The notes: a model not told the origin generated them from the letters alone. Shown: positions 1 through 7,142, counted from the first letter of the stretch. The stretch is 25,000 bases of DNA from Oscillospiraceae bacterium NTUH-002-81 (GCA_032620915.1 CP136052.1:1-25000); one strand, 5' to 3'. Made by a program: numbers and translations.

Positions 1-398
1 ACGATTTCGCCAAGCTTATACGCTTTCTTTTTACCTTTCGGTGATGGGTAGGGTCTCTCCAGTTCCGAACCACACTTTTCATACATACCGTTTCCTCTAT
101 ACCGAGGGATTCTTCCGTGCTGCTTTCCAGTTTCTTCACACGTTCCATGGCTTTCACCAATATACCCAAGGTTCAGCTTCCCTTTGCTCTCTTTTCAGAG
201 ACCTTTTTTTAACGATACGGCAGAATTCACTTTATGTTACGGTCTGCATAATTGCTCGCCCCTCTTACCGAGCTTACTTTATCCACTCGCTTAGTACCCT
301 GCATTACTGCAACGCACCGAGTTTAGCTACACAGCTCACTGGCGATTACCGTGACCGGACTTACACCGGCTAGTGTGGTCCAGCTTCGCTGGACACAC
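1..398 (-). mobile_element. Group II intron, 5' ribozyme portion (likely class C), cut by the window edge
   Basis: Read on the minus strand, the element begins with GTGTG (398-394), the usual group II intron 5' end. A CCAGC-GAA-GCTGG hairpin follows, and then a CCGG-TGTAA-GTCCGG element that resembles the conserved start of domain I in known group IIC introns such as the Oceanobacillus one. A hairpin at 220-247 (GCAGA/TCTGC) carries CATAAA (231-236) in its loop, and this is complementary to TTTATG (401-406) in the flanking 5' exon, as expected of EBS1/IBS1. Insertion directly behind a rho-independent terminator is the known habit of class C introns. The maturase gene and domains V/VI would lie off the left edge, and I see no reverse transcriptase in the window. 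The plus-strand open frame across 41-373 is not a gene. Confidence is good for group II and moderate for class C. Confidence 0.7.
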
Positions 399-403
399 GG
401 CAT

Positions 404-451
404 AAAAAAAGAGCGCCTATCCATCCCCGATGCGGGGCAAATAGACGCTCT
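404..451 (-). terminator. Rho-independent terminator, site of intron insertion
   Basis: Arms AGAGCG-C-CTAT (410-420) and ATAG-A-CGCTCT (441-451) enclose an inner CCCCG-ATG-CGGGG hairpin. On the minus strand the stem is followed by seven T (410-404). The group II intron begins six bases further on. The gene this terminator originally served is not evident. Confidence 0.8.
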
Positions 452-452
452 A

Positions 453-730
453 TGTATATAACGATATTCAATTTTATCTGCTATAACTGCATGGTACTCA
501 AAACATCCGCCTTTTTTGATTAGCTGGATTTTTGGCACGATTTTGGGGCTGATTAGCAGGAAGGGCATTTTCATTAGCAAGAACAGCCCGTTTTCTGCTA
601 AAAATTAGCTGGCGATTTTGTCTTATAACAACCGTTCGATTCTGGAGGGGTTGTCAAAAATCAAATTTTGGAGTAGAATTTTATCCCATACAGTGAAAGA
701 GCTTTTTCGCAGCTTTTTATATAAGAAAAG
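453..730. other. Gene-poor, repeat-like stretch of unknown function
   Basis: No recognisable gene. The minus strand has a start-less open frame of roughly 80 codons ending at a TGA at 498-500. Its last third is rich in GCT-AAT (Ala-Asn) codons and reads like low-complexity sequence. The hexamer ATTAGC (plus strand) occurs at 519, 552, 573 and 604, with spacings of 33, 21 and 31 bases, close to whole DNA turns. There is no good ribosome-binding site and no promoter with normal spacing. It resembles a dispersed intergenic repeat more than a coding gene. That is an inference and needs a genome-wide search. Confidence 0.35.
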
Positions 731-760
731 CCGAAAACCCTTGAAAACAAAGGCTTTCGG
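722..760 (-). terminator. Terminator of tRNA-Arg
   Basis: 13-bp stem (731-743 with 748-760, two G-T wobbles), loop of four, followed on the minus strand by CTTTTCTTA. It lies 10 bases beyond the tRNA 3' CCA. Confidence 0.85.
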
Positions 761-770
761 CGTTGTTCAC

Positions 771-847
771 TGGCGTCCATAAGAGGATTTGAACCTCCGA
801 CCCCACGCTTAGGAGGCGTGTGCTCTATCCAGCTGAGCTATATGGAC
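771..847 (-). tRNA. tRNA-Arg, anticodon CCU
   Basis: On the minus strand a full cloverleaf can be drawn. The acceptor stem is GTCCATA/TATGGAC, the D-arm contains GCTCAGCTGGATAGAGC, and the anticodon loop CTCCTAA has anticodon CCT (CCU in RNA). The T-arm is GGAGG-TTCAAAT-CCTCT, and the gene encodes its own 3' CCA (771-773). It reads AGG codons. A sigma-A promoter lies just upstream and a strong terminator just downstream, so it is an independent transcription unit. Confidence 0.96.
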
Positions 848-861
848 GTGTCTGATATATG

Positions 862-890
862 ATTATAGCCCGATCAAAGTCGAACTGCAA
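862..890 (-). promoter_or_regulatory. Sigma-A promoter of tRNA-Arg
   Basis: On the minus strand, TTGCAG (885-890), a 17-base spacer and TATAAT (862-867). The predicted start is about 8 bases upstream of the mature tRNA 5' end. Confidence 0.75.
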
Positions 891-930
891 TCCCTTATTT
901 AGTTTTTTTGAGGTGGCCGTTGTAACGCAA

Positions 931-971
931 CCTTAGGAGGCGGACGCTCTATCCTGCTGAGCTACAGAAAC
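931..971 (-). pseudogene. Degenerate tRNA-Arg(CCU) copy
   Basis: The minus strand keeps an acceptor 5' side (GTTTCTG), a D-arm (GCTCAGCAGGATAGAGC) and the anticodon-loop core CGCCTCCTAAG, all closely similar to the intact tRNA-Arg at 771-847. The 3' half has lost the anticodon-stem partner, the T-arm and the acceptor match, and runs into CACCTC plus an A-run (about 901-930). It cannot fold into a tRNA. It may be a decayed duplicate or a scar of integration at a tRNA-Arg site. A good promoter still precedes it, so it may be transcribed. Confidence 0.75.
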
Positions 972-1013
972 ATTGCCTTTTTTATTTACAATTTCAATAA
1001 AACAGCCTTTTTT

Positions 1014-1042
1014 ATTATATGCATTCCGAAACCGTTCGTCAA
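1014..1042 (-). promoter_or_regulatory. Sigma-A promoter upstream of the degenerate tRNA
   Basis: On the minus strand, TTGACG (1037-1042), exactly 17 bases, then TATAAT (1014-1019). The predicted start is near 1007, about 36 bases before the tRNA-like 5' end. Confidence 0.7.
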
Positions 1043-1093
1043 CCCTTTCCCGGTCTCAGTTTACATAACTCTTTTTAGATCCGATCAGATTTT

Positions 1094-1970
1094 TTACAGA
1101 AAATTGATCTTCCCCTGCAGCCAGATGGTTCCCTTGAACCGTCTGCCGGGCATCGGCTCTCCCAGGAGATCCTTCTGGTTGATACACACATCGAAGACCA
1201 GCTCGTTGCAGGAAAGCTTCATCACGCAGATTTCTTCCTCTGTGACCTCGTTTTTGCGCATCTCTACTTCCAGGATCTCTCCCAGAATGGAATACTTATC
1301 ACACTCCATCCCATAGGGCATGAAGTAAGTATCCACAATGGTAAACAGGTCTTCGTGGACAATTCTCCTGGAAATCATGGAATAGGTGTCAATGTCCTCC
1401 AGCGTGAGGCTTTCCATGGCCTCCTCGTCCCCCCTTGCGGGCTTTCTCGATGAGTTTTGTCCGGTTCCGGGAATCTTCTCTGTCCTGCCGCACCTGTTCC
1501 TGATTTTTGCTCACGGGCAAAATAATTTTCCCATCTACAGAAAGGGCGCTCAAGGTCAGGGAACTCTTATGACGGTTCCCCGGCTGTGTGCCGCACACCT
1601 GCAGATATTCCACCATGTTTTGCAGATAGAAAATAATCGTCACGCCTACCCGGTTATCATCGCAGGCGCCAATGTAGCATTCTTTCTCCGCCTGGCGCTC
1701 CACATAGACATCCTCAAAGGTGGTGACTCCTCTTCCTTCCAGATAGGGATAATAATATTCAAATTCAAAATATTCTTTCTGAACCTGACCTCTGGAACAA
1801 ATGCCCAGCCCCGGAGCGAACGCTTTCTTCAACTCTCCGTATTTCTTTTTGTCCGGCTCATCAAAAATATTCTCCGCATCGTTATGTTCTACGGAGAGCT
1901 CCAGCAGCTTCCGGAGTTCATCATTGTCCGAAACGCCGCTGAAACCAATCGCTCTCAGATATTTATGCAT
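1094..1970 (-). pseudogene. DUF3881-like protein, frameshifted in a G6 run
   Basis: Two minus-strand frames form one protein of about 291 residues. The N-terminal part (1970 down to about 1434) begins MHKYLRAIGFS, and the C-terminal part (about 1428 to 1094) contains MESLTLEDIDTYSMISRRIV. They are in different frames because of a run of six G (plus-strand C, 1429-1434). Reading five G restores a continuous ...KARKGDEEAMESL... junction. From memory of the family it matches DUF3881, an uncharacterised soluble protein family of Lachnospiraceae of about this size. No signal peptide, membrane segment or catalytic motif is evident. It starts 38 bases after the serS stop and is probably co-transcribed with it. 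Either it is a recent pseudogene or the extra base is a read error. Similar +1 errors in mnmG favour the latter. Confidence 0.65.
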
Positions 1971-2008
1971 TCATTTTCACCATTCTGTGAACAGTGCTGC
2001 TTTCCCTC

Positions 2009-3286
2009 TTACCGGATCTCTGTCTTGCCGCCCATGTAAGGAACAAGAACGTCCGGAATGCGAACGCTGCCGTCTGCCTGCAGATTATTCTCCAGGAATG
2101 CGATCAGCATACGCGGCGGAGCAACCACTGTGTTGTTTAAGGTATGTGCAAAGTACTTGCCGTCTTTGCCGTTGACACGGATCTTCAGTCTTCTTGCCTG
2201 TGCATCGCCCAGGTTAGAGCAGCTTCCCACTTCAAAGTACTTCTTCTGTCTCGGGGACCATGCCTCCACGTCGATGGATTTCACCTTTAGGTCTGCCAGG
2301 TCACCGGAGCAGCACTCCAGGGTACGCACCGGAATGTCCATGGAACGGAACAGATCGACGGTGTTCTGCCACAGACGGTCGAACCACATCTTGCTCTCTT
2401 CCGGCTTGCAGACAACGATCATTTCCTGCTTTTCAAACTGATGAATCCGGTAAACGCCGCGCTCCTCGATACCGTGGGCACCTTTCTCTTTCCGGAAGCA
2501 GGGGGAGTAGCTGGTCAGTGTCTTCGGCAGTTCCTCCTCCGGAATGATGGTGTCGATAAATTTACCGATCATGGAGTGCTCACTGGTACCGATGAGGTAC
2601 AGGTCTTCGCCCTCAATCTTGTACATCATGGCATCCATCTCTGCAAAGCTCATGACGCCGGTCACCACGTTGCTTCTGATCATAAACGGCGGTACACAAT
2701 AGGTAAAGCCTCTGTCGATCATGAAATCTCTCGCATAGGCGATGACTGCGGAATGCAGGCGGGCTATGTCTCCCATCAGGTAATAGAAACCGTTTCCGGC
2801 AACCTTTCTTGCGCTGTCCAGATCAATGCCATTGAATTTCTCCATGATCTCTGTATGGTAAGGGATCTCGAAATCAGGAACTACCGGCTCACCGAATTTC
2901 TCGATCTCCACGTTCTCGCTGTCATCCTTTCCGATGGGTACGCTGGGATCGATGATGTTCGGGATGGTCATCATGATCTTGAGGATTTTCTCATCCAGCT
3001 CTTTTTCCTTCTCGGACAGCTGCTCCAGCTTCTCGGCATCCGCATTGACCTGGTTCTTCAACTGCTCTGCCTCTTCCTTTTTGCCCTGGCCCATCAGTGC
3101 GCCGATCTCTTTGGAAATCTTCTTTCTGTCCGCACGCAGCTGGTCTGCCTCCTGCTGTGTCTTTCTCTTCTCTGCATCCAGCTCGATGACTTCATCCACC
3201 AGACCCAGCTTCTGATCCTGGAATTTATTTTTAATGTTCTGTTTTACAATATCGGGATTTTCTCTTAAAAATTTAATGTCTAACAT
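2009..3286 (-). CDS. serS: Seryl-tRNA synthetase
   Basis: Cytosolic class II aminoacyl-tRNA synthetase of 425 residues, the usual length, charging tRNA-Ser (and tRNA-Sec if present) with serine. Residues about 1-105 form the antiparallel coiled-coil arm that grips the tRNA long variable arm and are very rich in Glu/Lys/Gln. The catalytic core shows TSEH (234-237), motif 2 with FRKEKGAHG and RIHQFEKQEM (264-289), SCSN (355-358), and a motif 3 region with R392 and FLEN. Motifs 2 and 3 differ from the commonest bacterial SerS, suggesting a divergent subfamily found in some Clostridia. The start is fixed by AGGAGG 7 bases upstream. A consensus promoter lies in the 116-base gap before it, and no T-box leader fits there. 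The DUF3881 gene follows. Confidence 0.96.
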   Translation of the reverse strand: MLDIKFLRENPDIVKQNIKNKFQDQKLGLVDEVIELDAEKRKTQQEADQLRADRKKISKEIGALMGQGKKEEAEQLKNQVNADAEKLEQLSEKEKELDEKILKIMMTIPNIIDPSVPIGKDDSENVEIEKFGEPVVPDFEIPYHTEIMEKFNGIDLDSARKVAGNGFYYLMGDIARLHSAVIAYARDFMIDRGFTYCVPPFMIRSNVVTGVMSFAEMDAMMYKIEGEDLYLIGTSEHSMIGKFIDTIIPEEELPKTLTSYSPCFRKEKGAHGIEERGVYRIHQFEKQEMIVVCKPEESKMWFDRLWQNTVDLFRSMDIPVRTLECCSGDLADLKVKSIDVEAWSPRQKKYFEVGSCSNLGDAQARRLKIRVNGKDGKYFAHTLNNTVVAPPRMLIAFLENNLQADGSVRIPDVLVPYMGGKTEIR

Positions 3287-3324
3287 GATTTCCTCCTGTT
3301 TTCTCTGTGCGAGATCTTCTTTTC

Positions 3325-3353
3325 ATTATATTCCTGTATTCCGCGATTTTCAA
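3325..3353 (-). promoter_or_regulatory. Sigma-A promoter of serS
   Basis: On the minus strand, TTGAAA (3348-3353), 17 bases, TATAAT (3325-3330). The leader to the serS start would be only about 30 bases, leaving no room for a T-box riboswitch. Confidence 0.75.
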
Positions 3354-3402
3354 GGGTTTCGTCGCTGTCTGTGCCGCTGTTTTACGGTTTTCTCCGACTT
3401 TT

Positions 3403-3978
3403 TTACTCTTCATCGTCCTTTGCAGTGCTCTTCTTGTCCAGCTTCTTGAACTCCTTCAGGTCATCCATCAGATCTTCCTCATCAATGGCTTTTTCCAGCG
3501 CCTGCCGCTCTTCCTCACCCAGTAAAATGTAGGATTCACCCTTGACAATCTCCTTGATGTATGTATAGCAGCCTTCTCTGCTGTGAATGGAATTGATGAT
3601 AAATCCATTGTTGTTCTTGTCCAGCAGCGCCATGGCAAAACTGAGCTTTCCGCCCATCTCGTTGAAGGCGTCGTACTTGATGATGCCCTGCTTCTGATAG
3701 GTGATCATCAGGTTATCATTGATCCGCTTGATATCTCTGCGTTTCTGCATATCGGAAGATTTCAGCCGCTCGATCTCGGAAATGATATCCAGCATGGTCT
3801 CTTCCAGGCTCTCCGCATCCTTTCCCCGCATAAAACCGTCCAGTCTGCGGTTCGTCCGTCCAAGCTTTGTCATAGTCACGATGAGTAAAATCAGTAAAAT
3901 AAGTACCAACAGGAAAAGTACCCCGAAGATGATCGCCGGGTCGATTCCCAATAATTCTAATAATGGGCTGTTCACCAT
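3403..3978 (-). CDS. DUF4446 family membrane-anchored protein
   Basis: 191-residue protein of unknown function, recognised as DUF4446, commonly found next to parB in Clostridia. One strongly hydrophobic segment at about residues 13-35 (FGVLFLLVLILLILLIVTM) anchors it near the N-terminus. A charged, probably coiled-coil stretch (about 40-90, rich in Glu/Lys/Arg) follows, then a compact domain with YDAFNEMGGKLSFAMALLD (about 102-120) and an acidic/lysine-rich tail. It starts after AAGGAGG and only 22 bases after the parB stop, so it belongs to the parA-parB operon. A role in origin segregation or origin-membrane contact is suggested only by this position. No enzymatic motif is visible. Confidence 0.85.
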   Translation of the reverse strand: MVNSPLLELLGIDPAIIFGVLFLLVLILLILLIVTMTKLGRTNRRLDGFMRGKDAESLEETMLDIISEIERLKSSDMQKRRDIKRINDNLMITYQKQGIIKYDAFNEMGGKLSFAMALLDKNNNGFIINSIHSREGCYTYIKEIVKGESYILLGEEERQALEKAIDEEDLMDDLKEFKKLDKKSTAKDDEE

Positions 3979-4000
3979 TTATTCCTCCTTGGTTTCTGTA

Positions 4001-4897
4001 CTAGTTTTTTGCAATAGAAGTGATTAAATCGTAGATTCGTTCTAACTCATCATTAGAATAATATTCAATTTCTATTTTTCCTTTGTTGTTTTTCTTATGG
4101 CTGACACTTACCTTGGTACCGAAGATACCTTTGATCTTCTCTTCCATATCCCGGTAAATGAAATCATTTTTGATCGGTTCCGGCTCTTCGGCTGCAGCCG
4201 TCTGCTCCTTGCCGATCTTTTTCACCAGCTTTTCAGTCTCCCGCACGCTCAGCTTCTCATCAAATACCCGGACAGCTGTCTGGTATTGCAGCTCCTTGTC
4301 CTCAATGGCAAGGATTGCTCTGGCATGTCCCGTCGTGATCATCTCATCAATGACCATTTGCTGTACTCTTCCGTCCAGCTTCAGAAGACGCATGGAGTTA
4401 GTCACTGCGGTACGGCTCTTGGATACCCGTTCTGCCACCTCGTCCTGCTTTAAGTGGAACTCCTCCAGCAGACGTTTGTAGGCAAACGCTTCCTCAATGG
4501 GGTTCAGGTCTTCTCTCTGAATATTTTCAATCAAAGAAATCTCCACGATCTCCTGATCCGTGTAATCCTTGATGATGACCGGCACTTCTTTCAATCCGGC
4601 AATTTTGGCTGCCCGCCAGCGGCGTTCCCCGGCGATGATCTCGTAGAAATCATCCCGTTTCTGTACGATCAGCGGCTGGATCACACCAAACTGTTTGATG
4701 GATTCTGCCAGTTCCTGCAGCGCATCCTCATCAAAGTTCTTTCGTGGCTGATCCTTGTTTGGCTCTATTCTGGAAATTTTCACAAAGGTATTCGGTTTAT
4801 TTTCCTGCTCCGTCGGCGCTGCTGTCGGAATGACATCCACTTTCGGGATCAGAGAGTCCAGGCCTTTTCCAAGGCCTTTCCTTTTTGCTACTGCCAT
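4001..4897 (-). CDS. parB: Chromosome-partitioning protein ParB (Spo0J family)
   Basis: 298-residue CTP-dependent DNA clamp that loads at parS and spreads over neighbouring DNA to mark the origin for segregation and SMC loading. Visible family motifs are the N-terminal GLGKGLDSLIP tail that meets ParA, EPNKDQPR (45-52), the CTP-binding GERRWRAAK box (90-98), ENIQREDLNP (124-133), and the parS-binding helix-turn-helix around 150-175 (KQDEVAERVSKSRTAV). The C-terminal 40 residues fit the dimerisation domain, ending IYDLITSIAKN. It starts after AGAGGAAC, 42 bases behind parA, in the order parA-parB-DUF4446. Its target sites lie at 5770 and 5840, just upstream of the operon. Confidence 0.97.
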   Translation of the reverse strand: MAVAKRKGLGKGLDSLIPKVDVIPTAAPTEQENKPNTFVKISRIEPNKDQPRKNFDEDALQELAESIKQFGVIQPLIVQKRDDFYEIIAGERRWRAAKIAGLKEVPVIIKDYTDQEIVEISLIENIQREDLNPIEEAFAYKRLLEEFHLKQDEVAERVSKSRTAVTNSMRLLKLDGRVQQMVIDEMITTGHARAILAIEDKELQYQTAVRVFDEKLSVRETEKLVKKIGKEQTAAAEEPEPIKNDFIYRDMEEKIKGIFGTKVSVSHKKNNKGKIEIEYYSNDELERIYDLITSIAKN

Positions 4898-4939
4898 ATT
4901 GTTCCTCTTTTCTTTATTCTTTGTTTCTGCTCTTCTGTG

Positions 4940-5704
4940 TTACAGTTCATGCTGGATGACTTCCTGTGCCAGTTGTCTGTAGCTTTCTGCACCGGCTGAT
5001 TTTCCATCATATATCGTAATAGGAAGGCCATAGCTGGGGGCTTCTGCCAGCTTTACATTTCTGGGAATGATGGTCTTATAAATCTGCTGATTCAGATTGT
5101 TTTTCACATTTTCCACCACCTGCAGGGACAGGTTCGTTCTTGCATCATACATCGTAAAGACAACGCCTTCAATGGTTAATCTTGGATTCAGGCGTTCCTT
5201 TACCAGATTGATCGTATGTAATAACTGTGATAATCCTTCCAGTGCGTAATATTCACACTGAATCGGCACGATCACACTGTCTGCTGTCGTCATGCCGTTG
5301 ACAGTCAGCATATTCAGTGACGGCGGGCAGTCAATGATGATATAGTCGAAATCATCTTTGATCCACTCCACCTCATTTTTCAAAATGTATTCCTTGTCCT
5401 TTACGCCGATCAGTTCGATCTCCGCTGCGGAAAGATTTACATTGGAAGGGATCAGGCAAAGATTATCATAAATGTTGGAACGAATACACTGTTTAATCGA
5501 ACATTCATCCAGCATTAATTCGTATACGGTATATTTACAATTATTTTTGTCAATTCCCAGTCCACTTGTTGTATTTCCCTGCGGATCCAAATCAATCGTA
5601 AGAACTTTCTTTCCCTTTTCTGCTAATGCAGCCGATAAGTTGATCGCCGTTGTTGTTTTACCGACGCCGCCCTTCTGATTAGCAATCGCAATCGTTCTTC
5701 CCAT
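4940..5704 (-). CDS. parA: Chromosome-partitioning ATPase ParA (Soj)
   Basis: 254-residue deviant Walker-type ATPase that works with ParB in origin segregation and, in Bacillus (as Soj), regulates DnaA. The deviant Walker A KGGVGKTT is at 11-18, including the signature first lysine K11. The Walker A' region KVLTIDLDPQGNTTSGLG follows, and the Walker B-like strand DYIIIDCPPSLN is near 140. The length is typical of chromosomal ParA, and there is no N-terminal DNA-binding extension of the plasmid type. It is first in the parA-parB-DUF4446 operon. The leader contains an extended -10 element, and one parS site abuts the promoter, which would allow ParB feedback. Confidence 0.97.
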   Translation of the reverse strand: MGRTIAIANQKGGVGKTTTAINLSAALAEKGKKVLTIDLDPQGNTTSGLGIDKNNCKYTVYELMLDECSIKQCIRSNIYDNLCLIPSNVNLSAAEIELIGVKDKEYILKNEVEWIKDDFDYIIIDCPPSLNMLTVNGMTTADSVIVPIQCEYYALEGLSQLLHTINLVKERLNPRLTIEGVVFTMYDARTNLSLQVVENVKNNLNQQIYKTIIPRNVKLAEAPSYGLPITIYDGKSAGAESYRQLAQEVIQHEL

Positions 5705-5738
5705 CTACTTGGCTTCCTTTCTTTTTCTTTACTGATTT

Positions 5739-5747
5739 ATTATAGCA
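5739..5747 (-). promoter_or_regulatory. Probable extended -10 promoter of parA
   Basis: The minus strand reads TGC-TATAAT (5747-5739), an extended -10. No good -35 is present at 16-18 bases. The -35 zone sits directly beside the parS site at 5770-5785, so bound ParB could affect initiation. Confidence 0.5.
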
Positions 5748-5769
5748 TCTTAGCGTTTCATAATCCATA

Positions 5770-5785
5770 TGTTTCACGTGAAACA
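5770..5785. promoter_or_regulatory. parS centromere site 1
   Basis: Perfect 16-base palindrome TGTTTCACGTGAAACA, identical to the Bacillus-type parS consensus bound by ParB/Spo0J. It lies 66 bases upstream of the parA start. Confidence 0.96.
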
Positions 5786-5839
5786 TTTTCTTATTTTTTT
5801 CTAACTTTTTATGCATTCTCCCAGTTGACAGCCACTGAA

Positions 5840-5855
5840 TGTTTCACGTGAAACA
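5840..5855. promoter_or_regulatory. parS centromere site 2
   Basis: A second perfect TGTTTCACGTGAAACA, exactly 70 bases from the first. The rest of the 5705-6050 gap holds the parA leader on the left and the promoter of the 6051 gene on the right. Confidence 0.96.
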
Positions 5856-5911
5856 TTTTTTACAGTTCACTTGCCTTTTCGTGTAAGCATATTTCTTAAG
5901 ATTTTTGGTTC

Positions 5912-5940
5912 TTGTTTTCCTCCCCGGGATAGCTTATACT
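5912..5940 (+). promoter_or_regulatory. Sigma-A promoter of the alpha/beta-hydrolase-like gene
   Basis: TTGTTT (5912-5917), 17 bases, TATACT (5935-5940). The predicted start near 5947 gives a leader of about 100 bases with no obvious structure. Confidence 0.65.
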
Positions 5941-6050
5941 AGAATCAGCAAACAAAAACTTGTAATCAGTCATCACGAAAATACGATCATGTAGTTTCAA
6001 ACGTTAATGGCTACAAGTTTACAAACTAAAAAGAAAAGAAGGTTATCCTG

Positions 6051-6998
6051 ATGAAAAAGAAAAAGGTTCTTACGCTCATTGCAACACTCACGGCCTCCAC
6101 ACTGACTGCCATCACAATAACCAACCGCATTCTCTGTAAACTCGCCACCTCCGACCATTACCTGGATGAGGACGAGGGAGAATATTATGACTGGAGATTT
6201 GGAAAGATTTTCTATAAGAAAGAAGGAAGCGGTACGCCACTTCTTCTCGTTCATACGCTGGACGCCGCTGCTTCCTCTGCGGAGTGGAAATACCTGATGG
6301 ATAAACTGGTTGAAAACCATACCGTTTATGTATTAGATCTGCTGGGCTGCGGCAAATCCGATAAACCGCAGATCACTTATACAAATTATCTTTATGTGCA
6401 GTTGATTTCTGATTTTATCAGAAATGTCATCGGACAGAAGACAGATATCATTGCTTCCGGCAACGCTTCTTCTTTTGTCATCATGGCCTGCAATATGGAG
6501 GATTCTCTGTTCCGCAAGATCATGATTCTGAATCCGGAGACGGCTTCCCAGATATCCCGCATGCCCAAGGGCAGTTCCCGTATGCTGCGGAAGCTGCTGG
6601 AACTCCCGATCGTTGGCACACTGCTCTACAATATTCTGTACAGCAGACGGCATATTTTAAAGAGACTGGAAGAGACATACTTCTCTCCCTGCTATATCAA
6701 TCACGAACTGCCGAAGATCTATGCAGAGAATGCTCACACCAATGAACTGGGCGGCAAATGCCTGATGGCAAGTCTGAAGAGCCATTTTGTCAATATCAAC
6801 ATTACGAAAGCGCTTCATGCCATCGATAACAGCATTTATCTGATCGTTGGAGAGGAAAACCCGGATAAGGAAGCCATCCTGGCTTATTACTGCGAGACCA
6901 ATCCAGCCATTGAGACCTACGAGATTCCTTACTCCAAGAAATACAGCCAGGTAGACGGACAGGATCGTCTGTTAAAGCAGATTGAGATTTTCTTCTAA
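6051..6998 (+). CDS. Membrane-anchored alpha/beta-hydrolase-fold protein, probably catalytically degenerate
   Basis: 315 residues. A lysine-rich start and a hydrophobic stretch (about 6-24) suggest an N-terminal signal anchor. The fold is recognisable from PLLLVHTLDAAASSAEW (63-79, the HG...SSxEW loop), VYVLDLLGCGKSDKP (92-106) and a late YLIVGEENPD strand (263-272). The nucleophile elbow, normally GxSxG, reads SGNASS (136-141), which puts Ala at the expected serine. No His occurs after residue 256, so the C-terminal catalytic His is also missing. Its substrate is unknown, and a binding or structural role is as likely as hydrolysis. Its ribosome site (AGAAGG) is weak. It is the only plus-strand protein gene left of oriC, hence head-on to replication. 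It has its own promoter and terminator and lies between the parS/parA region and rsmG. Confidence 0.8.
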   Translation: MKKKKVLTLIATLTASTLTAITITNRILCKLATSDHYLDEDEGEYYDWRFGKIFYKKEGSGTPLLLVHTLDAAASSAEWKYLMDKLVENHTVYVLDLLGCGKSDKPQITYTNYLYVQLISDFIRNVIGQKTDIIASGNASSFVIMACNMEDSLFRKIMILNPETASQISRMPKGSSRMLRKLLELPIVGTLLYNILYSRRHILKRLEETYFSPCYINHELPKIYAENAHTNELGGKCLMASLKSHFVNINITKALHAIDNSIYLIVGEENPDKEAILAYYCETNPAIETYEIPYSKKYSQVDGQDRLLKQIEIFF

Positions 6999-7013
6999 AA
7001 AGAAAGGGTTTTT

Positions 7014-7056
7014 AAAAAGAGCATCAAAGACAATTTCTGTCCTCGATGCTCTTTTT
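7014..7056. terminator. Bidirectional rho-independent terminator
   Basis: AAAAAGAGCATC (7014-7025) pairs with GATGCTCTTTTT (7045-7056). The A-run and T-run flank the stem symmetrically, so it can end both the plus-strand hydrolase gene and the minus-strand mnmE-mnmG-rsmG unit. Confidence 0.9.
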
Positions 7057-7142
7057 CTATTTCAGATCTATTACGCAACAAACCATACACAACACATTAT
7101 CATCGATATCGCAAGTACGGCTCGCAGCGCACACACAACGAT

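Noticed and set aside
41..373. Plus-strand 110-codon open frame at the left edge
   Set aside because: Lies antisense inside group II intron ribozyme sequence. Its apparent peptide is a structural-RNA shadow.
381..403. Terminal inverted repeat or IS200/IS605-type end hairpin at the left element
   Set aside because: The palindromic GTGTG/CACAC hairpin could suggest this, but the domain I-like motifs and terminator placement fit a group II intron better, and no transposase is visible.
323..580. Minus-strand 85-codon open frame
   Set aside because: Runs through the terminator stem and into the intron 5' end, so it cannot be a conserved protein gene.
1..1100. Genomic-island att site at the tRNA-Arg 3' end
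   Set aside because: No repeat of the tRNA 3' end is found to its left, and no integrase is in the window. Only the decayed 5'-half copy is seen.
3287..3402. T-box riboswitch in front of serS
   Set aside because: A consensus promoter places the start about 30 bases before the gene, too short for a T-box, and no T-box core sequence is present.
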